Of a DNA stretch of 64,000 bases, positions 11,612 to 23,142 are shown one piece after another (the stretch's first letter is position 1; every line of letters begins with the position of its first letter). This DNA comes from Centroberyx gerrardi. Its lineage: Eukaryota; Chordata; Actinopteri; Beryciformes; Berycidae. Under the pieces are notes generated by a model. The model had not been told where the DNA came from. It saw only the letters and a program-made list of their open reading frames with translations, and did not search any database. The DNA is taken from the NCBI RefSeq assembly GCF_048128805.1, contig NC_136000.1, forward strand, positions 11,496,354-11,560,353, in the 5' to 3' direction. The position numbers and the translations under genes were made by a program.

Positions 11612-14600
11612 TTCCTGGGAGATCAGCTGAAAAACAGGCCTTAACTGACTACTTTCTCCCCTTTTCTCTCTAGAAGAGGAGGAGGAAGAGGTCCTCGCTG
11701 ACATGGGCACCTCAGCTGAAGCTATGCAGGTGCCACTGGATGAGGATGAGGAGGAAATGGAGGAAGATGAGGCAGTCAACGATGAGAACCACCCACTGAA
11801 GAGGCACCTGGACAGTCCTGATGCAGCTATGGGCATGATGCCCACTTCCAAGAGACCACGCATGCACCCTGGCCTCAGCCCAGAGTGGGGGGTTGAGCCC
11901 AGGGAGCCACTCACCTCCCTCAACCCACAACGTGTTCCCCCAGGCATGCTGCCTTCTCACGATAGCCTTGGCTCCCTTTCCCCTGAAACACCCTCTGGAA
12001 CGCCGTCCTCCTACAGACCTCAGCCGGTAGTGCCGAGACACTCTGATCATAAGTCCCATGGCACTCCAGGAAGAAAGCCTAAGGTCTCGTCCCCCGGCAG
12101 ACCACGGACTAAGTCCCCTAAAGGGGTTATTGCTGGACCTGTGGGTGGCAGCCCCATCCGCTCTCCGAAGTCTTCTAAGGAGAGGAAGAAATCTCCAGGC
12201 AGGACCAAGAGTCCTAAAAGCCCCAAGAGCCCAAAGATGGGTTCTGCCAAAGCATCTCAACCCCAGAGCAAGGCAGATGGTTTGCATAAGCTACCCCTGT
12301 CAGCGCTAAGCGAGAGGATGGGCAAAGAGAACATCCATATGCGTCAGAGTATGGAGGACCGGGAGATAGCCGAGGCTCACTTCAGGAAACTGGAGCCTGA
12401 CAATACGGCCATCGATGACTCCATTGATGCTGTGATTGCCAGAGCATGTGCTGAGCGGGAGCCCGACCCTTTTGCTTTCTCCTCGGGCTCCGAGTCGGAG
12501 AGCAATGGGTTCTCCAGCCCCAGGCGACTCACCATCATGGAGCCTCCTACACCGAAAATCCAGATTACAGTAAACAGCTCGGTAAAAGACACGCCAACAC
12601 TGCTTCACCTGAATACAGGCCCTGGAAACTGGACTATGGATGACTCGATCAATGAGGTGATCCGAAAGGTCAATCAGGGGGGCCCGTCAGCCACTCCTCA
12701 AAACCAAGGAGAGTACATGTCGTCAGGATCAGCTTCACCACCCACTCCTGAACCCCTGCTCAAGGCCTTTGAGGAGAAGAACAAGACAGTGTCAACAATA
12801 GACATCAAGAAGAAGCTGAAGAAGGAGCTCAAAACAAAACTGAAGAAGAAGGAGAAAGACAAGCCAAAAGATAAAGACAGGGACAAGGACAAGGGCAAGC
12901 TGAAAGAAAAGAATAAGGATAAGAACAGGGATAAGAACAAGGAGTTTTCCAAGGAGAGCAAGATGCCCTGGAAGGAGTATGGAGGAAAGGATGATGAGCA
13001 CTTCCGACAGCGAGACTTTACTGGGTCTGAGGGTTCCTTGAAGATCAAGTCCAGAGACGGAGATGGCCCTAAGAAGGAGAAGGAGAAACACAAAGACAAA
13101 AAGAAGGATAAAGAAAAGAGTAAGAAGGACAAAGATAAGAGGGACAAGGGTAAAGACAGGGGTAAAGACGACAGGCAGAAACTATCTGCCCTGACCCCCT
13201 TTGGACTGGGCGAAGTCGCACCACTGTTCAGCCCCTCCGCCTGCTTGCGCATCCCCTCCATGCTGCCGCCTCTGCCTCCGATCCTCCAGGATAAAGACAT
13301 GAAGAGCAAGGAGAAGGACAAAAAGAAAGACAAGAAGGAGAAGAAGAAAAAGAAAGACAAGGAGAAGGAAAAGGAGCGAGAGAAGGCCAAAGAAAAGGAG
13401 AGGGAGAAAGAAGAAAAGAGGAAAGAAAAGGAGAGGGAAAAGGAAAAGCGAGAAAAGGAGAAAGAGAAGGAAAAAGAGAGGATTCGATTGGAGAAGGTAA
13501 CCTGTTTTTTTGTTGTTGTTTTTTCAGCAGTCAGTATGTACCTGTAACAACACAAGGATACATTGGTATGTTACTGAAATGTGCTGTACTTTGTCCTTCC
13601 TGTTTCCCCAGGTGAAAGTGGAGACCCCCACCCCTGTACCATCTCCAGTCATCCCCAGACTGACGCTCAGAGTGGGAGCTGGCCAGGACAAAATGTAAGT
13701 GTTGAATGTGTTTTTGAAGTGATATGTACCTTGGCACTTGATGTGAGGTCCTCTTGCTCTTGTATTGTGTATGCCGGTATGTACTGTGAAACCCTGAACA
13801 TTGTTCATGTCTCTGCACCAGTGTCACCAACACACATTCCTGTACATTTATTGCACTTGGCAATTAACATGATTCAAATTTTGATTGATATTGCATACAT
13901 TATATACTTTTTTGTTGTTGTTAGCACAGTTTTTATTGTCTTATTTATAAGAGATTGAGATCGGTGTACAATACAAATTTAAATTACAAAACAAAGACAA
14001 AAAAAAGTAATGGATAAATATAAGTAATGGACAAAATATACTTGAGGAAATATAAATATATATATATATATATACAGTGTATATATATACACATACAATA
14101 CATAGACATACTGTACTGTATATGCCTGCATTACATACTTAAAGGTAGCACAGGCTCCTGTTCATATTAAAGTTTGTGCCATTAATTTCACCCTTATTGA
14201 TATATATATCTTTTTTTTTTCTGTTTCTTGTCTGTGTTTCTGTCCATCACCAGTGTTATCAGCAAGGTGGTTCCAAATGCGGAGCCCAAAACACCAGCGC
14301 CCAAGACCCCCGCTCCCAAATCTGGACCTGGAAATCGCCCTCGGACACCTCCACCACCCCCAATTCTCTCCCCAGTTGTACCCTCTCTGGCCCCGCCTGC
14401 CTCGCCGCTTCCCCCTGCTGCTGCCCCTTCGTCAATGCTTTCCCCCACCGCTCTGCTCTCCACAGCCAGTTCCCTCAAGACGCCAGTACGCAGCGTAGTA
14501 ACTGAGACCGTCAGTAACTACGTGGTGAGTGCTCATCCTCTACACTTCTCAGCTTCATATAATGGGCATCCCCTATAATGAAAAACCAATAGCGGGCGTC

Positions 14601-16062
14601 CTTGTAATATGCAACAGCATAGTTACTGAGGTGTCAGTGTATAGGTTTGTTACAATACTAAAATGTGGAACTTTGATACAAAACCAGTAAAACTTCCAAT
14701 ATTGGATACCATTTTCGATACCGCTGGGGGGGGGGGGGGGGGACGACACCTGAGGCATGCAAAATAGTATAGCAATTTTTTAATGGACTATAATTATTGC
14801 TATTTTTTCTGATAACAAAACAATAATTAGTCACCCTTAAATAGTTTCAAGATCATTTTCGTCAGCTTGAGTCGGGTAAAAACAGACAAGGCTCTATCCA
14901 ACAGAGCAAACAATTTAAACAGTGAGAGAATAATGGTTGGTGTTGCACAACAGGCACAGAAACAGACCTGAGTGTCTGTGAATGTATCAATATCCATTAC
15001 ACAGTTTTTTATTTGTTTGGAAAGGAACACTAGCATATGAGTGTGGTCGTCTGTCAGCCTGGATTGTCTGCTGGTCTGCCATCATGCCTGCTAAAATTAT
15101 TCAACGTGAAGCTGAAGACGGCACAGAGAGAGAGAGAGAGAGAGAGAGACTGTGTGTGTGTCTCCCTCTCCCTCTGTGTGTGTGTGTGTGTGTGCGCCTT
15201 TCTTTTTTTCCACCATTCAGTTCAACAAGTCAACTTGTGGTCCCATTACGTGCGAAATAGCGAGGCTGGTATCAAATGTATGCCGCACTGGATATTGATA
15301 TCATTTCAAAAATTCTGAATCAATGCGTGTAGAAAAATCAATACTTTTGACAACCCTACTGCATACAATAACAGTATGTTTGTAAAGCGTGGTACATCTT
15401 CAAGGGATCTGAGAAACTCTGCAAAAATACATGTAATGAGTTTCAACTACAACAGGTTTTCTTCAGTAAATAAACTGCACTTAAGATCAAAGGGAATTCA
15501 TAGTTATTCACTTGCTTTTTAATACCTCTTCATTGCCTATAATGACCATTCCCTCACTGAGCAGCATGTTGCTAATACTTTCTATGATCTGAATTTATCC
15601 AAGATCCGAGATGAATGGGGAAACCAGATCTGGATCTGTCCCGGATGCAACAAGCCTGATGATGGCAGTCCCATGATAGGCTGTGATGACTGTGATGATT
15701 GGTACCATTGGTAAGAGACTTATTTCTATATATTAATTTCTGTCATATTGATTCACTTTGTACCATGTTGTCTAATTACAAGATCACAGTTTTGCACATT
15801 TGACAAATAATGACCAGCTTTTGCCAAACTTTACAGCCTTAATTCACTGATCTGTGTTTGTGCCTGTTGGTGGAAATCTGAGATGAATTGCATGTGATCA
15901 GCAACCTGCATCTAGTCAATAACTGATCCATCCTCTCCTCTGTTCAGGCCTTGTGTTGGGATACTTACAGCCCCTCCTGAGGACCAGCAGTGGTTCTGTG
16001 TTAAATGTGCCAGCAAGAAGAAGGACAAAAAACACAAGAAAAGGAAACACAAACTGCATTGA
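10638..16062 (+). CDS. taf3: taf3, TFIID subunit 3
   Basis: Seven exons (10638-10803, 11308-11550, 11674-13496, 13612-13694, 14254-14524, 15604-15710, 15948-16062) join in phase to 935 aa; human TAF3 is about the same length. Family role: TAF3 pairs with TAF10 through its histone fold inside TFIID and anchors TFIID to promoters by reading H3K4me3 with its PHD finger. Seen: N-terminal histone fold beginning MCESYARSLLRVSVAQICQ (residues 1 to about 80), acidic tracts, an SP/KSPK-rich basic segment, a Lys/Glu/Asp-rich highly charged linker (about residues 370-740), a Pro/Ala-rich stretch, and a C4HC3 PHD finger with C874, C877, C889, C892, H897, C900, C915, C918, then a basic tail rich in KKDKKHKKRKH. 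The start codon is fixed by identity of the N-terminus with other vertebrate TAF3. The gene appears intact. Confidence 0.95.
10804..11307 (+). other. taf3 intron 1
   Basis: 504-nt intron with TAGC-type simple motifs near 10946-10960; nothing else recognised. Confidence 0.75.
11308..11550 (+). CDS. taf3: taf3 exon 2, end of histone fold
   Basis: Residues 56-136: rest of the histone fold (DDVSQAFRLLGVSLSELEDY) and the conserved PVSKNNVLQFPQPG and YIPDYMPPLVS segments. Acceptor TTTTCAG, donor GTCAGT, end phase 1. Confidence 0.95.
11581..11608 (+). repeat. (TG)14 microsatellite in taf3 intron 2
   Basis: Fourteen TG units ending 65 nt before the exon 3 acceptor in a 123-nt intron. Confidence 0.95.
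11674..13496 (+). CDS. taf3: taf3 exon 3, large acidic/charged linker exon
   Basis: Residues 137-744. Starts with a Glu run, includes GTSAEAMQVPLDEDEEE, the KSPK-type basic repeats, the conserved SIDAVIARACAEREPDPF block, then the charged linker interrupted by one hydrophobic island (13182-13289). GA-rich composition here produces long but meaningless antisense ORFs. Acceptor TCTCTAG, donor GTAACC. Confidence 0.94.
13612..13694 (+). CDS. taf3: taf3 exon 4
   Basis: Residues 745-771, containing the family-conserved VIPRLTLRVGAGQDK. Acceptor CCCCAG, donor GTAAGT, end phase 2. Confidence 0.93.
13695..14253 (+). other. taf3 intron 4
   Basis: 559-nt AT-rich intron with an imperfect (AT)n/(ATAC)n tract around 14049-14100; no exon seen. 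Confidence 0.75.
14254..14524 (+). CDS. taf3: taf3 exon 5, Pro/Ala-rich
   Basis: Residues 772-862: Pro/Ala-rich linker ending in the conserved PVRSVVTETVSNYV. Acceptor CACCAG, donor GTGAGT, end phase 0. Confidence 0.93.
14726..14742 (+). repeat. poly-G run (17 nt)
   Basis: Uninterrupted homopolymer; G-quadruplex-capable on the + strand and length-uncertain in any assembly. Confidence 0.9.
15125..15194 (+). repeat. (AG)n / (TG)n compound microsatellite
   Basis: About 12 AG units followed by two TG blocks separated by a CT-rich spacer. Confidence 0.9.
15604..15710 (+). CDS. taf3: taf3 exon 6, PHD finger N-terminal half
   Basis: Residues 863-897, with zinc ligands C874, C877, C889, C892 and H897. 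Acceptor TCCAAG, donor GTAAGA; the next Trp codon is split across the junction. Confidence 0.95.
15948..16062 (+). CDS. taf3: taf3 exon 7, PHD finger C-terminal half and tail
   Basis: Residues 898-935, with the last ligands C900, C915 and C918 and a Lys/His-rich C-terminus, stop TGA. Acceptor GTTCAG. Confidence 0.95.
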
Positions 16063-16810
16063 GACTATGCAAAAAGCACATATTTTGGACTTTTTTTGGA
16101 CTTACTCAAGCCATCGTGGAACACTCCTGGCACTGCTGTAAAAGAAAAAAAAAGACATTCAACTTGTGGCTGATATTCACTTCTGATTATTTTTTTTGAA
16201 TGAAATCAGTCATGATAAGATTGTGACTTAATAAGAGGAAAAAAAAAAGGCTTTAACCAGCACATATCCAACCTCAGTTCTCCCGTGGGCTCCATGGTCA
16301 CCCTTTCCATCACTAAATGGTTTCCTTGAGGCTTTTGTTCAAGATAAAATTAGGAGATCATGAAAATCTTGGTTGTAAAAGATCAGAGCTCAGCATTGTC
16401 ACAGGGCGGAAACAGAAAATAAACTACATCCATATTCGTTATTTCTGTTCCATTAGTGTTGCCACAAAAGGAATGACAGATACCTGTTTAACCTCTCCCT
16501 GGTTTTCTGCAGTATCATTGAAATGTCATGTATATAAAGATGATGGCATTGTCTGTGTATAAATGTGTAAATACCAACTTCCAAGCCAAGTGCATTTCGT
16601 TCTTAGGATTCTGACTTGTTAAATCCATTTTCAGATATTGGTTTTTAACTTGAATGATTTTCTGTAATTTCTGTACATTTTTTAAATTGAAAGTTTGTAT
16701 TTTTATTTTTCTTCATATGGATTTGTCCTGGAGTTATACTGTAGCTGTGCTTGTAATGTAATTCATTTCGCTGATATTTCAATATTAAAGCTGAACAGTC
16801 TGTGTATTCA
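16063..16810 (+). other. taf3: probable taf3 3' UTR
   Basis: AT-rich sequence from the stop codon to just past the ATTAAA at 16784-16789. Confidence 0.6.
16784..16789 (+). terminator. candidate taf3 polyadenylation signal
   Basis: ATTAAA, the commonest variant signal, about 720 nt after the stop, followed by U/GU-rich sequence. Confidence 0.5.
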
Positions 16811-19800
16811 CAGACTTAAAAAAACGTAAATCTCATTACCATCAAAAATGTTTATCTAGATTTTCTGTAAACCGATTCTCTGTATCCTTTTTTTTTCCAT
16901 CATGTTGTCTTTAGCTCAGACAAAGATTTTTCTTCCCTTTCCCCCCTCTTTTCTCAGTAGCTGTTTGTTTGGATGCGTTGCCTTTGCTTCATGAAAATAG
17001 ATTGGAAATATTTTAACAAACCAGGTTTCAGATGTTGAATTTTTTCCTACTCACTTCAGAGTCGATGACAAAACAATTCAGCTTGCGCTCAGCATAGTGT
17101 GTGTCTGGGCTTTTCCCATTGGTACATGTGTAGTCTGTTACTGCTCAAGTTTAGGATCCTCCCTTTGCAGCAGTCTGTTCAATGCATTAGCCCAGATATC
17201 TGAGGCTATTCAGCTGTCTTGTCATTTAACACTTCACATACATGCCTGCATATTATGCGGGAGAGTGCTTGATAGTCAAATTGCACAGTGACGCTCATCT
17301 AAGAGACTGATTGTGGACTTAAAATGAGTTTTGAGGCACTCACTTCAAATTATATAAGTTGAGTGTAAAATTGTCAAAAAACTCGGCTTCTGCAGGCCCA
17401 TTTGCAGCTCACTTCCTGTTTCTGCCTTTCCCTGAACGACCACATGGGGTCATTCTTCATGCACAGAGACTGAGTGTCTGCTAGCTGCTATGACATGGGA
17501 CAGGAAGTAGAATTCACAGCGTGCTCATCAAAAAATCATGGTAATGAATGTAAGAACTGGAGCAAATGTCTCCTGGTTGATGGCCAATTGCATGTAGAAG
17601 CCTTATCATGCCAGCATGCCACAAAGTGATCACATTTAAGATCAATCAGCTCCTGCAGTGTTGTTTTCTATGATGCAACATATAGGATCCTTAAGATAAT
17701 GATTACTGTTGGGACTGTAAATGAAATCTACATCTATGAAAATATTTAGACTGAAGTTTAAATGGGTAAGAATGCATAGCAGGAGAGTGAAACGTGTTAG
17801 TTTTTCCAGTTGCGACATTTTTGATGTTATTGGTTTTGCATATCAGGAGGGGAACTTATCTATGTTCTCTATAACAGGGTTTTTATCACCAGACGTCCAT
17901 GACTTCGGATACACTCTGAAAGGTCTAGATATTTAACAGAAGACAGCAGTCACAGTAATCAATAGGATAAATACTTTGGCTGTCAAACACCTTGGATTAG
18001 ATATGGATGCTTGATATTAGCTAGAGTTAGAAAGCATGTGACTCATTCATTTGTTGCGTTCCTTGTGCTCAGATGGCTTAGTGGTAGTGAAGGTGGATCT
18101 AATAGTGTGGAATACAGTATAGGAGCTCCTCTTGCTCGCTCTCTTCTCTCTTCTCTTTATCTTTGAGTGTGTGTGTCCCAAAGACGGCCAAAATGTAAAT
18201 CTACTAAAGGCCTTATGATAATAAGTCAAAGAGGAAGTGAAAAATGATAGGTGGCCATAGAAAAAGGGAAGTCAAAATGAGTTCTGCGCATGCAAAACAG
18301 GCTGACATTTCTCTCTGGTGGCTTTCTATCTTGCGAAATGTATTCAACACTCACATTCAACACCATGCAATCAGTCAGTTCATACAGACTTAGTTGGGAA
18401 ATATCTGCAATAGTATGTCAAACACTTCACTGTTTCACTTGTTTGTTGTTCACAAATGTTAGGCTATACAAAGTTTTAAGGTTTAAAAAAGTTCTTTGGT
18501 GATAAAAAGCAGAGACTATGTATGGATTGAGATGTGAAGAAGGTCACAGACAGTAACGTCCCGTAACGACCATGACTGTCTAATGTTATCTCCTCTTATG
18601 GTTGTGGGCTTCTCTCCCTCCCTCTGCCTCTTCAGTCACACACGCTGGTGTCAGGTCTCATACACTCACAGCTTGTTGCTAGCATCTGTTAGATCATAAA
18701 TTTTTCCTGCGAGGCTGTATTACCCAACGCCGGCAAAGAGAGAGCTGTGGAGTGTTTGACATATAAAGGATTAGGCCTTTATTTATTATTAGTTAAAAAC
18801 TTACTCAGCTAATCAAAACCCATCTAGATTGCCTTCTAAACTGAATATAATGCTGCTGTAATACAGCACATGCTGCTCAATTATGTAAACAGCTGATACA
18901 TCTGAAATTAAAGAGTCGATTTTGTGTGACATATTACTCTTGTGTTAAAACTCATATAAACCCTTGGCATTACCTGGTACACAGTACAAAGCACAATGTG
19001 TATTGAACCATGTCGGTTTCAGTTTTAACCAAAGAAAACACAACATACAGTGACAGACAGTATCTGTTTGTGCCATCAGTCCCATGAGAGGGGAAAAGTG
19101 GTAAAAAGAGAAAGCTGTTGGTTGTTTTCACTCATAAAGAAGCCACCTGCTGTGCTATAAACACATGCTGTTATTAGACTCATCACATGACAGGCATGGG
19201 TGCATTTTGTCAGACGAGGCATGCACTAAGATTCGGTCTGAAGAACAAGCCCTTTCACATTACAATGGATGTGCACAGGATGTGGCTGCATGCTCTCTCG
19301 CCTCACCACGAGGCTTCTGTGCTGCATTTAGGTACAGCTTTTAGAAGTTAATAGTAATATAAATCTATTTCATGTGTCACACACATTATTTTACCTCCAG
19401 AATCATTTTTTTTCAAGTAGAATGAGGTTTGAATTGGATGTTAAGTCCGTGAAAGGAACATTACCATGCTGAGCATTTTTTAGAGGTTTCACACAGTGGA
19501 GGATCAGAGCAGGAAGACGTTACTTTCAGTTACTCTGTGCTCTACATGATGCCTGTGGCACTGACAGTCATACTAAGCAGCAACACATCATAAAGAATGG
19601 GATTTCAACATCAGTGTTTAAAATATTCATGTCAGCGGAAAGAGTAAGAGCAGGGCTGAAATGATGAGGATTTGTGCTCAGATCAGAGGGAGAGGAAAGC
19701 CCTTCATGTTGGTCTCATCCCCTATGATACCAACACACACTAACATGACCCTGTTTCAGATGACTTGCCTACTTAATGTCATGTTACTCTAAGGGGATGG

Positions 19801-21100
19801 AGCACCTATGGGGGGCTGAGACCTAGATTTAATTTCCCCTGGGTTGTGGCAAATCCCATTCAAAATGTTGGCCTGATGGTATTGTTACAGCTAAACGTAA
19901 ATGTTACTTCATAAAGTAGTCATGAGAACGTGAAGTAGTTATGCAAGAATGTGTGTTCCATAATGCTCATCGCTTAGAGAAAATGCTCTGCCCTTCATGT
20001 CATGTTCTTCACCCTGTGCCTCGGTCTATAGGCAAATGAGCTTTTTCCATTGCAAATCGCCACTTCAAACAGCCTTTGATAAAACAGAGGGTTGTGCCTC
20101 TCCAATAGGCATTGAATCCTGCTATCAGTTGATGATTTATGGCTCCGGGATCTGTGTCAATGCTATGTAGAGAATCTTTTCTGTTAATCTGCTTCAGCGC
20201 TCGAGTCGTACATGTGTGTGCAGGCACATGTCATATGAGTATGTACATTATGCTCTGGAATACTGTAAGTGGGTGAAAGCGCCTTTGGCTTAGTCAAATA
20301 CTGTCAGCTGAATAACTTTCAGTGCGCTGTAGGTATTTCGGTTCCAGTTTAGATTGACTGCAGCCTGGAATGGTGAAAGGGCCATACAGAGGACAGTAGT
20401 GTAATCCCCCCTTTATTAAAACGTACTCATGCTGACTAGAATGTTTGCTCACGGTTTCAGAAGCAGCCTATCTTTATTCCTGTCTGCTGCAGTGCAATAA
20501 TGACACGAGGTTGTCTAGGACAGCTCTGTTTTTGCCATCCACTGGTTTATTATCAGTCAGCTCATGGAGAGGAGGGAGTGTGACATATGCACATCCCCAT
20601 GTCGGGCATAAGATTATACAGGAAGTGATGTTATGACTGGAGAATGGTATAAATGTTTACCTAAGTAGCTGTTCAACTTGCTCATGTGGAGTGGGCTTAA
20701 TGACAAAATCAGTTCAACACTTAATGGACACAGCTACAGAGTAAACACAACTCCATTTTAGATGATGTTTTTGAAACTGGATCCCTATTGCACCAAGCTT
20801 GATAAAACCTCTCACAGTGCTTTATTTGGGGCAATTAAATGATTCAAATACATGCCTACATGCACAGGAGTGTGCCACAAAACCAGGACCTGTGGAAGAG
20901 ATCTTGTGGCAACTGTGCCGATGTTTCCCCTAATTTGCCCCAATCTGACAGTGGGAATAAATCATCCATGTCCAATTTCCTGAAGTTTTCCTAATACGAG
21001 TGTCAATTAGTACAAGAGTGCTACTGTGGCCACAGCTTTACAGCCTGCAAACTGGGCTGCCGCAGGCAGCACAATGCATTAGCGCACGATGAGCTGTCAG
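16811..21100. other. intergenic spacer taf3-celf2
   Basis: 4.3 kb with no ORF or splice pattern resembling a gene and no repeat I can name. May include celf2 regulatory DNA, which one sequence cannot show. Confidence 0.55.
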
Positions 21101-21109
21101 AGAGGATTA

Positions 21110-21270
21110 TTTCAGCCACGCCAGTCAGCGAAGGGGGTGGGCGCCGCTCTGCTGCACTAAACCGAGGAGAAGAGGGGGCGGGAGACAGAGACAGGGAGAG
21201 AAACACAGAGAGGAAAGAGGGAAAGAGAAGAAAGTGGCCATTACACAAGGTGGATTTTTCCAGAGCACCG
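21110..21270 (+). promoter_or_regulatory. celf2: celf2 upstream (P1) 5' UTR / promoter region
   Basis: GA-rich sequence immediately before the ATG of alternative first exon 1a; TSS not determined. Confidence 0.45.
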
Positions 21271-21383
21271 ATGTTGGAACACTCTTCTGAGCTGGCCCTG
21301 GTGCAGAGTTTGTACGTCAACAGCATGCGCTGTCCCCCCTCTGCGGCCGGGGTCTCTGTCAGGAATGAGGACCTGCCTATGAG
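21271..21383 (+). CDS. celf2: celf2 alternative first exon 1a
   Basis: Encodes [20 protein letters not shown] and [17 protein letters not shown], resembling the human CELF2 isoform N-terminus that starts MFERTSELAFVE. Donor GTACGT, end phase 2, joining exon 2 through a Ser codon. An inner Met at 21325 could also start a shorter protein. Confidence 0.85.
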
Positions 21384-23109
21384 GTACGTTGGGGTTGGCC
21401 CCTCATTCAAATCTGGGCTGGCTTTTGTGGAGCAGCCCGTATTTGTAATGCCTCTTTGTCTGGGCTGGATATTGTTATAGGATGTATTGTTTCCAGTTGA
21501 GGCATTCTCCCATGCTGTGAGTGTGGGGAGGGCAGTGTAGTTGTAGTGTGTCTATATGCTTTAAGGAGAACAGAGAACAGAGACCATATCTTAAATTTCC
21601 CAGTCCAAACCACACTCATCATTACTAGACACAAATGATTCAGAAGGTAGTGGTGCATTTTTGAATAGCACACAATTTTCATGTAGAGTTTAGATACAAA
21701 ATCAATACTGCATAGCATTTTCATGTAATTAAATATAAATATACATACCTCCTCTCAAAGTTCCACAGGGACTCAGGTACTTGCATGGACTATAAATAAG
21801 GAGGGAGATGTGAATGTGTCAGTGATGCAGGTGTTTATCTCTGAATCACATAGGCAACTGAAAAAGACAGACCTGGACTGAGATTAGAGGCCCACTGAAC
21901 CCAACCCAGGCCTGACTGTCCTGCCTCAGTCAAAATCAACATATGATATGAATTATCTTTTAAAGAGAACAAGAGGGAACATTTACATCCATCATTTGCA
22001 TAAGTCACTCTGATAAGGTGGTGTTATCATCTGTGCTCAGTTATCTTGTCGCTGTAGATTTCTTCTAGAACACCGGATAAGCTGAAGTTCCCCCTCTCCA
22101 TTTTGAGAGCGCTTTAGTTGGTCGCCATTCTGCAAATGCTTTCATGAAAGGCAGAGCCGAAGCAAAAAGTATGCCTACAAGTTCATGGCGACATATACAA
22201 ACAGAAATGACGTAGAGCCACTTGGGTCGCAGGCAGCTGCCCTATTTTTACATGACCTGTTCTACATTTGGTCAGGAATGGGTGCAAATCAAATGCTGGA
22301 TGAATTGATGTGTGTGTGGGACTTCAGTTCCACTGCATGAGGAAAAACCTTTGATGTAAACAACAAAAGCATGGTACGTGTGGAGGCTTATGATAGGATT
22401 ACAATAGTAATAATCTGAGATTAAGAGTGGGAGGCTAGTATTGGAAGGCGCCAGCGACTAGGCCTAGACCTATGCAATCCACTACAAGACATCTCTTAGA
22501 AAATCCACATAGATACACACCAAACACTAGAAATAAATTGGTGGGATGACATTATCTACTCTACAGAACGCATATTCTATGTACATACCCACTTAAACAA
22601 GAGGCCAAACAGGAGCCTGCTATTTACAGGAATCCAGCTCCTTTTATAACAAATCTATTCAATAAACTCCCCTGAGATCTAATTGAGTCAAAGGAAATAT
22701 GTGGATGCTGCAGATGGGATGACATTATTGTATTTTTCCTCCATTTTAATGAAACCTGATTCTCCAGAGAGGTTTAGACTACCTTTTTATAGCAGGCCCT
22801 CAAGCTTAATGGTAATGCACGTTACATACTGTGCTCGTCTGCATGTATGGCAAAATAGGTCGCATATCACATTATGCATTCAAACCTCTTTTAGACTCTG
22901 TTTAGTATAGCATACCCTGCACTGATGCCAGGTTGCCTTGAAATTGCTATGGATACAAGGATTAAGTCGGATTTCATAAATGGGATATTTCTTAACACTC
23001 GCTATGAATAATATTTTTGGATTGTGCAGCTGCTGAAGCAGTAATGAGCGGTTTGATAATTAGGCTAGGCCCCCTGCCTCTCTGCTATGGCAAACAGTAC
23101 TTGACAACG

Positions 23110-23142
<33 letters not shown>

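Larger units (their letters stand above)
14642..15358. mobile_element. hAT-like MITE in taf3 intron 5
   Basis: The left end TAGGTTTGTTACAATAC and the reverse complement of the right end (TAGGGTTGTCAAAAGTAT) are similar, matching the TAGGGTTGTCAAAAGTAT-type termini of a family common in fish genomes. No clear 8-bp duplication remains. Contains a G17 run (14726-14742) and (AG)n/(TG)n microsatellites (15125-15194). Confidence 0.55.

Noticed and set aside
11712..12287. 191-codon antisense ORF
   Set aside because: Shadow of taf3 exon 3; no conserved protein features.
12698..13555. 285-codon antisense ORF rich in Ser, Phe and Leu
   Set aside because: It is the reverse complement of the GA-rich Lys/Glu linker of taf3 exon 3; the composition alone removes stop codons.
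15125..15194. Regularly spaced repeats considered as a CRISPR-like array
   Set aside because: They are dinucleotide microsatellites; no direct repeats with unique spacers occur in the window.
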